Positions 9,433-19,873 of a stretch of 64,000 nt of DNA are shown in pieces. A program made the position numbers and the translations under genes. Position 1 is the stretch's first letter; every line of letters starts with the position of its first letter. The notes beneath the pieces are model-generated. The model ran no database searches and was not told the origin of the DNA. It was given only the letters and a program-made list of their open reading frames with translations. The stretch comes from Agreia sp. VKM Ac-1783 (GTDB lineage Bacteria; Actinomycetota; Actinomycetes; Actinomycetales; Microbacteriaceae), in contig NZ_FXWI01000003.1 of the NCBI RefSeq assembly GCF_900177765.1, forward strand, positions 806,001 through 870,000. The letters run 5' to 3'.

Positions 9433-11175
9433 TCAGGATGTCGAGTCGGAGTCTGTGGATGACTCGGTAGAACTCTGCTCGACGAGGAGAGGAAGTGAGA
9501 CACGGAAAGTCGCTCCGCCGCCCTCTGTCTCGAGCGCACGGACAGTGCCGCCGTGAGCGGCAACGATCGACGAGACGATGGCGAGGCCGAGGCCGCTGCC
9601 GCCCGTTTCGCGGGTGCGGGAGCTATCGGCCCGCCAGAACCGCTGGAAGATCTTCTCGCGGATCTGGGGCGGGATGCCCTCCCCGTGGTCGATGACGTCG
9701 ACCGTGGCCAGTCGATTGCGTTCGTCGACGCTCACCGCCAACTCGATCGGGCTGTCGTTCGAGGTGAACCGCAGGGCGTTGCCGATGAGGTTCGCGAGCA
9801 CCTGGCGGATCTTGTTCTCCTCAGCCATCACCAGAGGTTGAACGGCGTTCTCGTCGTCGGCGTGCTCGAGTTCGAATGACGGAGTCACCGTCGCGGGCAG
9901 TACGACGCCATCCGACATGACCGGAGCGGTGGGCCCTGTTCGCGTGCTGCGCCGACGAAGTCGGGCGAACGCCGAGGAGAAGGGGATCGAGCCCGTCGCA
10001 GACTGGTCGGGCGACGACGCGCCACCGGCATCGGTCTCGCCCTCGGGCGCCACGGCGACCGCGGGGTTGAACGTGATCACGGGATCAGACGGACGAGAGG
10101 TCGAGACGCGGATGACCCGGCCCGGGCTGGAGGCGCGGGCATCGAGGGCGGCGTCCATGGCGATGGGAATGAGATTGACCGGGCTGAACTTCAGCGGCTT
10201 GGTCTCGTCGAGCCGCGCTAGTTCGAGGAGGTCTTCGACCAGAGAGCCCATGCGGATGGCCTCCTTCTCGATGCGGTCCATGGCCTGGCTCACATCGTCG
10301 GGAGTCTGCAGGGCGCCCATGCGGTAGAGCTCGGCGTAGCCGCGCACCGACACCAGGGGAGTGCGCAGTTCGTGGCTGGCATCGCCTACGAAGCGCCGCA
10401 TCTGTTCGATCGTTCGAGCTCTGTCGTCGAACGCCCTGTCGATGCGACTGAGCATGGTGTTCAGCGACCGGTTGAGTCGCCCGACCTCTGTATTGGGAGT
10501 CTCGACCGCCATGCGCTGACTGAAGTCGCCGCCGTCGGCGATGGCGGCCGCCGTGCGCTCGACCTGTCTGAGGGGAGCGAACGTGCTGGAGACGAGGAGG
10601 CGGGTGAGCATCGCGCCGAGCACGACCACACCGATGCCGAACGCCAAGAAGATCGAGAGATAGGTCGTGGTGGTGTTCTCGGTGTCTTCGAGAGACTGCG
10701 CGATCACCAGCGTGTTGTTCGTTCCATAGCCGTCGACCGGCAGCACTAACGACACGGCGAGCCAGTCGGCAGAGCCCTTGGTGCTGTGCACCGTGAACCG
10801 GGCGCTGCCCAGGGCCGTGGCCGTGGCCATGTCGATGCCGGCGACTTGAGGGGCGGGCATGCCCGCGGCATCCCAGTTCGTGACCTGAGGCTGACCGTTC
10901 GCGTCGAGCAGCGCGACGAAATAGGTCTTGGGCGCCGAGCGCACGTCTTCGCGATCGAAACCGCGCTGGGTAGCACCCGGTCCGAGCACGGAGGTGGGCT
11001 CCGCATAGGCGTTCTCCAGCCGCTGTTCTACCTGATTCATCAGATAGGTGCGCAACACGGCCATCGTGCCGATGCCCGACACGACGAGGCCGAAGGTGAG
11101 CATCAGCACGGTCACGCCGGTGATCTTGTTGCGCAAGGAGATCGCGTTCCAGCGCCTGAGGATTATGTGCTGCAT
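9433..11175 (-). CDS. Sensor histidine kinase with HAMP domain
   Basis: A membrane-bound kinase that autophosphorylates and passes phosphate to the response regulator encoded upstream. It has 580 residues: a membrane helix at about 18-42, an extracytoplasmic sensor region, a second helix at about 175-200, HAMP, a HisKA box (VGDASHELRTPLVSVRGYAELY, phospho-His in SHELRTP), and a HATPase with N-box (LANLIGNALRFT), G1 (DHGEGIPP) and G2 (GGSGLGLAIV). A stretch of about 100 low-complexity residues is inserted between HisKA and the ATPase domain, which is unusual. Start ATG at 11175, 40 bases after the regulator. It resembles the TcrY/TrcS-type kinases of actinobacteria. Confidence 0.93.
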   Translation of the reverse strand: MQHIILRRWNAISLRNKITGVTVLMLTFGLVVSGIGTMAVLRTYLMNQVEQRLENAYAEPTSVLGPGATQRGFDREDVRSAPKTYFVALLDANGQPQVTNWDAAGMPAPQVAGIDMATATALGSARFTVHSTKGSADWLAVSLVLPVDGYGTNNTLVIAQSLEDTENTTTTYLSIFLAFGIGVVVLGAMLTRLLVSSTFAPLRQVERTAAAIADGGDFSQRMAVETPNTEVGRLNRSLNTMLSRIDRAFDDRARTIEQMRRFVGDASHELRTPLVSVRGYAELYRMGALQTPDDVSQAMDRIEKEAIRMGSLVEDLLELARLDETKPLKFSPVNLIPIAMDAALDARASSPGRVIRVSTSRPSDPVITFNPAVAVAPEGETDAGGASSPDQSATGSIPFSSAFARLRRRSTRTGPTAPVMSDGVVLPATVTPSFELEHADDENAVQPLVMAEENKIRQVLANLIGNALRFTSNDSPIELAVSVDERNRLATVDVIDHGEGIPPQIREKIFQRFWRADSSRTRETGGSGLGLAIVSSIVAAHGGTVRALETEGGGATFRVSLPLLVEQSSTESSTDSDSTS

Positions 11176-11215
11176 GTCGCAGATCAGGTTACGCCAGGCG
11201 GCTGGGTAAACCGCC

Positions 11216-11905
11216 CTATGCCTTCGATACCTTCAGCATGTATCCGAATCCGCGCTTGGTCTGGATGAGCGACTCTTCGGAGTGCGCATCGAGCTTGCGG
11301 CGCAGGTAGGAGATATAGCTCTCGACGATGCCGGCGTCGCCGTTGAAGTCGTACTCCCAGACGTGGTCGAGGATCTGAGCTTTCGACAGCACGCGGTTCG
11401 GGTTCAGCATCAGGTAGCGCAGAAGCTTGAACTCGGTGGGGCTCAGCTCGATGGCCTCGTCGCCCACGTAGACCTCGTGGGTGTCCTGGTCCATCGTGAG
11501 TTCGCCTGCGCGGATGATGGCGTCTTCGTCGGCCTGCATCGTGCGGCGCAGAATCGCCTTGATGCGAGCGACGATCTCGTCGAGGCTGAACGGCTTGGTC
11601 ACGTAGTCGTCGCCGCCGACGGTAAGGCCGGTGATCTTGTCTTCGGTGTCGTCCTTCGCCGTGAGGAACAGGATAGGGGCGGTATAACCGGATGCCCGCA
11701 GCCGCTTCGTGACGCCGAATCCGTTCATGTCGGGAAGCATCACGTCGAGGATGATGAGGTCGGGTTCCTCTTCGAGGACGGCTGAGATGGTCTGCGCACC
11801 ATTGGAGACGGCGCGCACGGCGAAGCCTGCAAAACGCAGGCTCGTGGTAAGCAGGTCGCGGATGTTCGGTTCGTCATCGACGATAAGGATTCGGGGTCCA
11901 GTCAT
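11216..11905 (-). CDS. OmpR-family response regulator
   Basis: A DNA-binding regulator with a receiver domain (about 4-118; acidic pocket DDE, phospho-acceptor in LIILDVMLPDMNG, Lys in YVTKPFS) and a C-terminal winged helix (about 130-228; ELSPTEFKLLRYLMLNPNRVLSK..ILDHVWEYDF). I use the ATG at 11905 (MTGPRILIVDDEPNIRDLL), which matches TcrA/TrcR-like proteins. A TTG 54 bases upstream is possible but less likely. It is the first gene of the operon with the kinase. The target genes are unknown. Confidence 0.93.
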   Translation of the reverse strand: MTGPRILIVDDEPNIRDLLTTSLRFAGFAVRAVSNGAQTISAVLEEEPDLIILDVMLPDMNGFGVTKRLRASGYTAPILFLTAKDDTEDKITGLTVGGDDYVTKPFSLDEIVARIKAILRRTMQADEDAIIRAGELTMDQDTHEVYVGDEAIELSPTEFKLLRYLMLNPNRVLSKAQILDHVWEYDFNGDAGIVESYISYLRRKLDAHSEESLIQTKRGFGYMLKVSKA

Positions 11906-12025
11906 GAGATTAGTATCTGCGGGTATTCTGAACGTTATCTGGGAGTAGTTGGGGAACAAAAGTCAACTTTCCTGGGAGCCCCGATGGCGTTGGTATCGCG
12001 CGCAGGCGCGCATTACGATCGTGCG

Positions 12026-12565
12026 ATGTCCTTCTCCATCGCCCTGACCGACGAGATCACCCTGCGGCTTCTGAGGAGCGGCGACGCCCACGCGGTGGCG
12101 GACGCATACGACCGCAACCGGCGCCACCTCGCCCCGTGGGATCCTGAGCGGACAGAAGAGTTCTTCACGACCGCGCATCAATCGAATGTCGCAGCCATCC
12201 AGCTCGCGCAACACGAGGCCGGAACCGCGTTGCCCCTCGTTCTCGCGGCAGGTGATCGCGTCGTAGGGCGCGTGAACCTGTCGAATATCGTGCGCGGCCC
12301 GTTTCAGAGCGGCAACGTGGGCTACTGGGTCGACGCGGCGCAGACGGGCCGGGGCCTCGCCGGCGCAGCCATCGATGCGCTCGTGGCCCATAGCCGAGAC
12401 GGTATGGGGCTGCACCGGCTCGAGGCCAGCGTTCTTCTCCATAACGCGGCTTCGCGGCGCGTGCTCGAGCGCGCGGGATTCCAGCCGATCGGGGTGGCGC
12501 CCCGCTATCTGCAGATCGCGGGTCGCTGGCAGGACCACCTGCTCACGCAGCGCGTCCTGTATTGA
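12026..12565 (+). CDS. GNAT acetyltransferase, RimJ/RimL type
   Basis: A 179-residue acetyltransferase of the ribosomal-protein N-acetyltransferase group. Visible features are ITLRLLRSGDAHAV at the N-terminus, the RHLAPWDPER segment, GNVGYWVDAAQTGRGLAGAAIDALV (acetyl-CoA loop) and LHRLEASVLLHNAASRRVLERAGF, all diagnostic of RimJ-like proteins. I place the start at the ATG at 12026. The ATG 42 bases upstream adds a non-conserved stretch. It is divergent from the two-component operon and convergent with the XPB gene. The substrate is not determined. Confidence 0.85.
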   Translation: MSFSIALTDEITLRLLRSGDAHAVADAYDRNRRHLAPWDPERTEEFFTTAHQSNVAAIQLAQHEAGTALPLVLAAGDRVVGRVNLSNIVRGPFQSGNVGYWVDAAQTGRGLAGAAIDALVAHSRDGMGLHRLEASVLLHNAASRRVLERAGFQPIGVAPRYLQIAGRWQDHLLTQRVLY

Positions 12566-12575
12566 TGCTCTCGGA

Positions 12576-14228
12576 TCAGAGGGTGGGCTGGGGGCTCAGC
12601 TCGTCGGCGTCGAGGATCGTGTAGCTGTAGCCCTGTTCGGCGAGAAAGCGCTGGCGATTCTGGGCGAAGTCCTGATCGACGGTGTCGCGGGCCACCAGCG
12701 TGTAGAAGTTGGCGGAGAGGCCGGACTCCTTCGGTCGCAGCAGGCGGCCGAGCCGCTGCGCTTCTTCCTGTCGCGACCCGAACGATCCCGACACCTGGAT
12801 GGCGACGCTCGCCTCGGGCAGGTCGACCGAGAAGTTCGCCACCTTGCTCACGACGAGGATGGGCTCGCTTCCGTCGCGGAACGCCTCGTAGAGCCGCTCG
12901 CGTTTGGCGACCGGTGTTGCGCCGGTCAACGACGGAACGCCCAATTCGGTCTCGAGCTGCTGCAGCTGGTCGAGGTACTGCCCGATCACCAGGATGCGCT
13001 CGCCGGAGTGTTTCTCGATGAGCCGCTTGACGACATCCAGTTTCGCGGGGGCCGTCGCGGCGAGGCGATACCGCTCGTCGTCGGCCGAGGCCGCGTACTC
13101 GAGCCGCTCGTTCTGAGGAAGGTCGATGCGCACCTCGAAGCACTCGGCGGGAGAGATGAATCCCTGGGCCTCGATCTCCTTCCACGGGGCATCGAAGCGC
13201 TTGGGGCCGATGAGGCTGAACACGTCGCCCTCGCGCCCGTCCTCCCGAACCAGCGTGGCCGTGAGGCCGAGTCGGCGGCGGGCCTGCAGCTCTGCCGTGA
13301 GCTTGAACACAGGCGCGGGCAGCAGGTGCACCTCGTCGTAGACGACGAGTCCCCAGTCGAGGGCGTCGAGCAGCTCGAGGTGCGCGTAGGCGCCCTTCCG
13401 CTTGGCCGTGAGGATCTGGTACGTCGCGATGGTGACGGGCTTGACCTCTTTGAGCTGGCCCGAGTACTCGCCGATCTCGTCTTCGGTCAGGGTCGTGCGC
13501 TTCAGCAGTTCGCTGCGCCACTGGCGAGCGGAGACCGTGTTGGTCACGAGGATGAGGGTGTTCGTCTTCGCGGTGGCCATCGCTCCCGCGCCGACGAGCG
13601 TCTTGCCGGCGCCACAGGGGAGGACGACGACGCCGGAGCCCCGCTCGAAGAAGTTGCTGACGGCGAGCTTCTGGTAGTCGCGCAGCGCCCATCCGTCTTC
13701 GTGGAGAGCGATCTCGTGAGGGGTGCCGGGCGTGTAGCCGGCTCGATCGTCGGCGGGCCAGCCGAGCTTGGTCAGCTCCTGCTTGAGCTGTCCGCGTGCC
13801 CACGGGGCGACCGCGTAGGTGTCTGGTGAGCGTCGCTCGACGAGCAGGGGCGCGATCTTCTTGCCGGATGCGATCTGGCTGAGCACCGCGGAATCGGTGG
13901 CGCGCAGAAGGAGCCCGCCCTCGTCGTCACGCTCGATGATGAGACGGCCGTACCGCGCGACGGTCTCCTCGATGTCGATCGAGACGGCCTGGGGGATAGG
14001 GAACTTCGAGTAGCGCTCGAGGGTTCCGAGGATCTCGGCCGCCTCGTGGCCTGCCGCTCGGGCGTTCCACAGACCCAGCCGCGTGATGCGGTAGGTGTGG
14101 ATGTGCTCGGGAGCGCGCTCGAGCTCGGCGAACACCGCGAGCTCGTGGCGGGCGCTCTCGGCGTCGGGATGCGCAACCTCGAGGAGGACGGTGCGGTCGC
14201 TTTGGACGATCAATGGGCCAGACGGCAT
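12576..14228 (-). CDS. XPB-type DNA repair helicase
   Basis: A 550-residue SF2 helicase of the bacterial XPB family (3'-5' DNA translocase). The N-terminal region precedes the DNA-damage-recognition-like domain. The motor has motif I PCGAGKT (about residue 205-211), motif II DEVH (VVYDEVHLLP), motif III LTATLVREDGREGD, and motif VI QRLGRLLRPK. Bacterial XPB is paired in actinobacteria with a protein carrying a helicase-associated domain, which lies immediately upstream here (14288-16072). Repair or transcription-coupled roles are inferred from the eukaryotic family. Confidence 0.93.
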   Translation of the reverse strand: MPSGPLIVQSDRTVLLEVAHPDAESARHELAVFAELERAPEHIHTYRITRLGLWNARAAGHEAAEILGTLERYSKFPIPQAVSIDIEETVARYGRLIIERDDEGGLLLRATDSAVLSQIASGKKIAPLLVERRSPDTYAVAPWARGQLKQELTKLGWPADDRAGYTPGTPHEIALHEDGWALRDYQKLAVSNFFERGSGVVVLPCGAGKTLVGAGAMATAKTNTLILVTNTVSARQWRSELLKRTTLTEDEIGEYSGQLKEVKPVTIATYQILTAKRKGAYAHLELLDALDWGLVVYDEVHLLPAPVFKLTAELQARRRLGLTATLVREDGREGDVFSLIGPKRFDAPWKEIEAQGFISPAECFEVRIDLPQNERLEYAASADDERYRLAATAPAKLDVVKRLIEKHSGERILVIGQYLDQLQQLETELGVPSLTGATPVAKRERLYEAFRDGSEPILVVSKVANFSVDLPEASVAIQVSGSFGSRQEEAQRLGRLLRPKESGLSANFYTLVARDTVDQDFAQNRQRFLAEQGYSYTILDADELSPQPTL

Positions 14229-14287
14229 AACGTACGAGCCTACCGGCTGCGAGGTGCACCATGCCCTCGATGCATGGGGCTTGCGCG

Positions 14288-16072
14288 TTACGGGGCGGGT
14301 GCTACGGCGGTGATGTTGCGCAACGGAAGAGTGCGCTCCACTCCGGCCTTCTCGTCGATCGCACGGAGCCGGCCCGCCGCCAGCGACAGGGGAGTCACGA
14401 GGAAGACCACCGTCTTGTCGTCGGGCATGCCGACGCTGACGGCGAGGGGACTCTTCGCCTTGATGGCGACATCGAGCTGGCGGGCGATCCAGGCCTCGGG
14501 CGCGTCGTCGACGGCGTGCGCGGATTCGCGAAGCCGGGCGACCAGGTCGACGAAGGGTCGAGGCTTGGGGGCAGGCGTCTTCTGCGACAGGCGGGCGCGC
14601 ACCGGCGCGAAGGTGGCCCCGGATGCGCGTTCGGCCACGACCGGATACCTCGCGTCGGAGATCATCCAGAACAGCGTGTCGAAGGGGAACCGGCTCGTGA
14701 GCCTGTCGCCGCCGTCGTGTTCGAGGCCGAGCGAGGCGAGGCCGTGGTCGACCGCCAGCGTGCTCAGCAGCGCGTCGTCGTCACTGCGCACGTAGCTGCC
14801 GATGCCGCGCAGCTCGTCTTCGGGGCTCGCCGCGCCAGCGCGCAGCCTGCCATAGCGCGAGCTGGCCTCGGTGACCAGGTATTCGACGGGCTGGGGAACG
14901 CCGGTGAGAGACACCGAGCGGAAGAACGCGAGGATGCCCTCGGCCGTCTCGCCCTCGGCCAGCGCGCGGGTGACGCTCGCGGCAGAGATGCGATAGGTGG
15001 ATGCGAGGCCGCGGCCCTCGATGTCGGCGAGCGTACGCAGCCGCACGTCGACATCCGGAGTCAGAGGCCCGGGGGCGATGACAGTGAGGTCATGCTGGAG
15101 ATAGACGTTCGAGACTTCTGCCGGCAGAAGTACGGCCGCGACCTCCGAGAGAGGCTCCGTGGTGTTGTCGAGAAGAGCTCGGGCGGCCGCGCCGGGGTAG
15201 CCGTTCGCCGTGATGCCGAGGTATTCGGCGCTGTCGAGCACGAACGCGACCCGGCGGCGGAGCGGTTCTCCTCCTGCCGGATAGAGGTAGGCGATGGTGC
15301 GCTGGGCGTCGGCGCCCCAGGGGCGGCGGCTTCGGGAGCGCAGGACTTCGCCGATGTCGTCGGCGAGAGCGTCGAGCCACGAGGTCGCAAGGGCGATCCA
15401 TCTGTCTGCAGACCCCTTGAGCAGCCAAGGCAGGGCGTCGTCGGTGGCCGTCCAGAGAAGATCGTCGAGGGTCACGAGGCCTGCTCGGCGCGCGATGCGC
15501 AGCAGAGCGTCGAGGTCGTTGGGCTCGATGGCGAGAGAGGCGAGCAGCCTCTTCGCGTCGGGCGCGGCCACGCCTCCCTTGGCGAGCTCTCTCACGGGCG
15601 TGGCGCGGAGTTCGTGCAGCAGCTCGGCGATGCCCGCCGTCGCTGTGAACGCCCGCTCGGCGGCCATCCGGTCGCTCGTGTCGCGTTGCGGCGCGAGGTC
15701 CGTGTCCTCCGGAGCGGGCTCGTCGGCCAGTTGCTCAGCCGACGGAAGACCGCGGTCCGGCCATGACTCGAGAACGCGGGTGACGGCATCCAGAGCCCGG
15801 CCCGGCGTCTGACCGTCGGTCAGAAACAGGCGGGCGGCGGGCTCGAGGTCGGCCGGGTCGGCCTCAGCCGATGGATGCGCGAGGGCCGCGAGGGTGCGGC
15901 GGGGGAGCGTGGCGAGTGCGGCGTCGACGGATGCGGCATCGAGGAGCCGGTCGGCGAGGTCGAAGAAGTCTTTGATGCCGCGGGCATCATTCAGGCGCGT
16001 GGAAACAAGCGCGACGAGTGCGTCGTCATCCAGAAGCTGGAGTCGACCGGCGAGAGCGAGAGTGTCGCTCAT
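14288..16072 (-). CDS. Helicase-associated domain protein, partner of XPB
   Basis: A 594-residue actinobacterial protein of the XPB/Ssl2-associated family, with the conserved C-terminal helicase-associated domain (about 380-590) and a helical N-terminal half. It contains no Walker motifs, so it is not itself a helicase. It lies 59 bases upstream of the XPB gene on the same strand, and the small membrane-protein gene before it overlaps its start by an ATGA. This conserved pairing suggests it works with XPB, but its biochemical role is unknown. Confidence 0.85.
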   Translation of the reverse strand: MSDTLALAGRLQLLDDDALVALVSTRLNDARGIKDFFDLADRLLDAASVDAALATLPRRTLAALAHPSAEADPADLEPAARLFLTDGQTPGRALDAVTRVLESWPDRGLPSAEQLADEPAPEDTDLAPQRDTSDRMAAERAFTATAGIAELLHELRATPVRELAKGGVAAPDAKRLLASLAIEPNDLDALLRIARRAGLVTLDDLLWTATDDALPWLLKGSADRWIALATSWLDALADDIGEVLRSRSRRPWGADAQRTIAYLYPAGGEPLRRRVAFVLDSAEYLGITANGYPGAAARALLDNTTEPLSEVAAVLLPAEVSNVYLQHDLTVIAPGPLTPDVDVRLRTLADIEGRGLASTYRISAASVTRALAEGETAEGILAFFRSVSLTGVPQPVEYLVTEASSRYGRLRAGAASPEDELRGIGSYVRSDDDALLSTLAVDHGLASLGLEHDGGDRLTSRFPFDTLFWMISDARYPVVAERASGATFAPVRARLSQKTPAPKPRPFVDLVARLRESAHAVDDAPEAWIARQLDVAIKAKSPLAVSVGMPDDKTVVFLVTPLSLAAGRLRAIDEKAGVERTLPLRNITAVAPAP

Positions 16073-16338
16073 CGAGGCTTCGGTGCCTCCTTGGCGCGGC
16101 GGCGGAGATTCATGAAGAGCAACACGAGAATGAGCACCAATCCGATGGGCAGCCCGATCAGCGGGAAGATCACCACGGCGGGCCAGGCGCCCTGGGACAA
16201 CGCCTCGCCGCGCACTCCCGCCAGCGAAGCAATGAGGAACGACGCGAAACAGAGCAGCGACGCCCCGATGATGCCGGCGATCATAAAGGCCAGGATGCGC
16301 TCGCTCGAGCGAATCGGCGGTGTCTGCTTGTCTGTCAC
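16069..16338 (-). CDS. Small two-helix membrane protein
   Basis: An 89-residue protein with two hydrophobic segments (about 12-36 and 49-72), a short polar start and a basic RRRAK tail. Its stop overlaps the ATG of the XPB-partner gene (ATGA), so it is translationally coupled. I do not recognise a named family, but small membrane proteins at this position are common upstream of this module in actinobacteria. Confidence 0.7.
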   Translation of the reverse strand: MTDKQTPPIRSSERILAFMIAGIIGASLLCFASFLIASLAGVRGEALSQGAWPAVVIFPLIGLPIGLVLILVLLFMNLRRRAKEAPKPR

Positions 16339-16431
16339 ACCTCCAAGGATACGGTCTCCGCGCAGGCCGGTTAGGCTATCGTGTGCCCGCCAGCCCCGTG
16401 GCGGTCAGTATTCACACGAGGAGATCCGCGA

Positions 16432-16812
16432 ATGCCTACCGGCAAGGTCAAGTTCTACGACGACGAGAAGGGCTTCGGCTTCATCAGCTCCGATGACGGC
16501 TCAGAGGTGTTCCTGCACGCGTCAGCCCTGCCCGCAGGTACGACGGTCAAGGCGGGCACGAAGCTCGAATTCGGCATCGCCGATGGCAAGAGGGGTGCGC
16601 AGGCTCTCTCGGTGCGCGTGCTCGAAGCGCCGCCCAGCCTCGTGAAGCTCAGCCGCAAGCCGGCTGACGACATGGCGATCATCGTCGAAGACCTGGTCAA
16701 GGTTCTCGACGGCATCGGAACGAACCTCAAGCGGGGCCGCTACCCCGACACGGCGCACAGCCGCAAGATCGCTGCGCTGCTGCGCAAGGTCGCCGACGAA
16801 TTGGACGCGTAG
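16432..16812 (+). CDS. Cold-shock domain protein with C-terminal extension
   Basis: A 126-residue protein: a CspA-like domain at about 1-66 (GKVKFYDDEKGFGFI, VFLHASAL) and a helical extension of about 60 residues (VKLSRKPADDMAIIVEDLVKVLDGIG...). The extended form is conserved in actinobacteria, usually next to DUF3027, as here. The ATG at 16432 follows GAGGAG. It binds single-stranded nucleic acid. The function of the extension is unknown. Confidence 0.9.
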   Translation: MPTGKVKFYDDEKGFGFISSDDGSEVFLHASALPAGTTVKAGTKLEFGIADGKRGAQALSVRVLEAPPSLVKLSRKPADDMAIIVEDLVKVLDGIGTNLKRGRYPDTAHSRKIAALLRKVADELDA

Positions 16813-16818
16813 ACACTG

Positions 16819-17535
16819 GTGCAGCACTCCGACCCGACCCCCGACGAACAGTCTGACGACCAGGTCGAGGGCGACACCGTCGAGACGACTCCTGTGTTCG
16901 AGGCCGACCCCGTTCTTCTGGCGGCCGTCGATCAGGCGCGGGGAGCGCTTCTCGAGATCACTCCCGCGTCGACCATCGGCGCGGTCGTTGGGCACACCGT
17001 GCACGACGAGCACGTGCTCAGCCTGCATTTCGCCTCGTTGATGCCCGGGTACCCCGACTGGCACTGGACCGCGACGCTCTCTCGGATCGATGCCGACAGT
17101 GAGCCCGCGGTTCTCGAGACCGAGCTGCTTCCGGGTGAGAACTCGGTTCTGGCGCCCGAGTGGACCCCGTGGTCGGATCGCCTCGAGGACTACAAGCTCG
17201 CGCAGGAGCACGCCGCTGCGCTCGCGGCGGACGAAGAAGACGACGAAGACGATGTCGACGACGACTCGGACGATGAAGACCTCGACGACGACGAGCTCGA
17301 TCTCGACGACCACATTCTCGACGACGATGTGCTCGACGACGCCGTTCACGAGCATGCCGAGGCGGCTGTTCTCGACGCGTCTGTTCTGGTGCGAGGCGAC
17401 GAAGCCCCTGCCGAGGCCAAAGCCGAGCAGACGGTCGACGTCGCTGAAGAGGGTCTCACGGTCGTCGAGCTCGACGACTCCGAGCCGCGCTCGAGCGTCT
17501 ACTACGACGAAGACGCGCCCGAAGACCTGCGCTGA
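16819..17535 (+). CDS. DUF3027 domain protein
   Basis: A 238-residue actinobacterial protein. The DUF3027 domain covers about residues 28-125 and includes GHTVHDEHVLSLHFASLMPGYPDWHW and the hallmark LAPEWTPWSDRL. After it comes a very acidic Asp/Glu-rich low-complexity tail (about 135-175) and a variable C-terminus. It starts at the GTG at 16819, six bases after the extended cold-shock gene, and forms an operon with it. The function is unknown. Conserved pairing with a cold-shock protein points to RNA biology. Confidence 0.85.
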   Translation: MQHSDPTPDEQSDDQVEGDTVETTPVFEADPVLLAAVDQARGALLEITPASTIGAVVGHTVHDEHVLSLHFASLMPGYPDWHWTATLSRIDADSEPAVLETELLPGENSVLAPEWTPWSDRLEDYKLAQEHAAALAADEEDDEDDVDDDSDDEDLDDDELDLDDHILDDDVLDDAVHEHAEAAVLDASVLVRGDEAPAEAKAEQTVDVAEEGLTVVELDDSEPRSSVYYDEDAPEDLR

Positions 17536-17554
17536 GTAGCGCCGCCGGAATGGG

Positions 17555-17619
17555 AACGGGCGGAGATTCCGTGGGTCCGACGCTGTATGCGCGTCGGATA
17601 CTCCGAATCTCCGCCCGTT
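17555..17619. terminator. Nested bidirectional hairpin between DUF3027 and serC
   Basis: An outer 15-bp perfect stem (AACGGGCGGAGATTC, 17555-17569, with GAATCTCCGCCCGTT, 17605-17619) encloses an inner 8-bp hairpin (TCCGACGC 17576-17583, GCGTCGGA 17591-17598). It sits between convergent genes, so it probably terminates both. Confidence 0.8.
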
Positions 17620-17640
17620 CTTTGCGTTCCGGGCTGCGCT

Positions 17641-17728
17641 GGTCGAGTAGCGCAGGCTGCTCGCGGCCGCAGCGTATCAAGGCCACCGGATGCGGGTCTC
17701 GATACGGCCGCGGGCGGCCTACTCGACC
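17641..17728. repeat. Dispersed palindromic repeat (GGTCGAGTAG family)
   Basis: GGTCGAGTAG (17641-17650) and CTACTCGACC (17719-17728) face each other across GC-rich arms containing AGCGTATC and GTCTCGATACGGCC. Related copies occur at 23857-23953. This looks like an intergenic mobile palindrome (REP/BOX-like) amplified in the genome. Confidence 0.75.
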
Positions 17729-17748
17729 AGCGCGGACGGCTTGTTGCG

Positions 17749-18906
<1,158 letters not shown>

Positions 18907-18949
18907 TTATGGTGGAGGCGTACGTGCGCAACTTCCTAAGGAGTGATCG

Positions 18950-19642
18950 TTGGCCGATCTCATTGACACAACGGAGATGTACCTCCGCACGATCCTCGAA
19001 CTGGAGGAGGAGAACATCATTCCGCTGCGCGCACGCATCTCTGAGCGCCTCGGACACTCCGGCCCCACCGTCTCCCAGACCGTCGGACGCATGGAGCGCG
19101 ACGGCCTGGTCGTCGTGTCGGGCGATCGTCACCTCGAACTCACCGGCACGGGCCGCACCAAGGCCGTGCACGTGATGCGCAAGCACCGCCTCGCAGAACG
19201 CCTGCTCAGCGACGTCATCGGGCTCGACTGGGAGTACGTGCACGAAGAGGCATGCCGCTGGGAGCATGTCATGAGCGAGCAGGTCGAGCGCCGCATCATC
19301 GAGATGCTCGATCACCCCACAGAGTCTCCCTACGGCAACCCCATTCCAGGACTCGACGAATTCGGCGACGCAGCTGCGGTGCCCTTCACTCGCGGAGTCG
19401 TCAATCTGCTCACGCTCGTCCACGGAGCCGTGGGACCGCAGACCAAGGTCATCCGTCGCCTCGGCGAGCCCGCGCAGGTCGACCCGGAGCTGCTTCTGCA
19501 GCTCAAGCAGTTCGGCGTCGTTCCGGGTAACACGGCCGCGTTCTCGCAGGTCGGCTCGTACATCCTGGTCGAGGTCGAGGGCTTCGCCGAGGGCCTCGAG
19601 CTTCCCAACGAGGTCGCGGGACACATTTTCGTCGGCATCTGA
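18950..19642 (+). CDS. DtxR/IdeR-family metal-dependent repressor
   Basis: A Fe(II)- or Mn(II)-responsive repressor of 230 residues: a winged helix (about 1-70, LIDTTEMYLRTILELEEEN..PLRARISERLGHSGPTVSQTVGRMERDGLV), a dimerisation and metal-binding domain (KAVHVMRKHRLAERLL..., C/H-rich EEACRWEHVMSEQVERR with Cys, Glu and His metal ligands) and a C-terminal SH3-like FeoA-type domain (about 150-225). It starts with TTG at 18950, supported by AAGGAG six bases upstream. It is very close to DtxR/IdeR, so iron-dependent control is most likely. Confidence 0.93.
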   Translation: MADLIDTTEMYLRTILELEEENIIPLRARISERLGHSGPTVSQTVGRMERDGLVVVSGDRHLELTGTGRTKAVHVMRKHRLAERLLSDVIGLDWEYVHEEACRWEHVMSEQVERRIIEMLDHPTESPYGNPIPGLDEFGDAAAVPFTRGVVNLLTLVHGAVGPQTKVIRRLGEPAQVDPELLLQLKQFGVVPGNTAAFSQVGSYILVEVEGFAEGLELPNEVAGHIFVGI

Positions 19643-19873
19643 TTCGCCGGCTCCGTTGCTGGCTGTGCGCTGGTGGCGCGCTGTCAGCTGACCGTGCCAG
19701 AGTGACACGGGGGTCGGATTCGCATACCCTCGAACAGTTCCCCCGCTCTTCAGGGCGGCGGAGCACCGGATCAGGATGCGCCCTCCGACTGTCTCCTGCA
19801 CTCACCGGCCCCGTTCTGCGCTCAGACGGTCGGACACGTCCGCCATTCATGGCATCGAAGGATACTCAGCCCC

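Noticed and set aside
12375-13829. Long plus-strand frame opposite the XPB helicase
   Set aside because: Shadow of the helicase gene; no motifs and an atypical composition.
14261-15766. Long plus-strand frame opposite the helicase-associated gene
   Set aside because: Shadow frame with biased Arg/Gly/Ala content and no start support.
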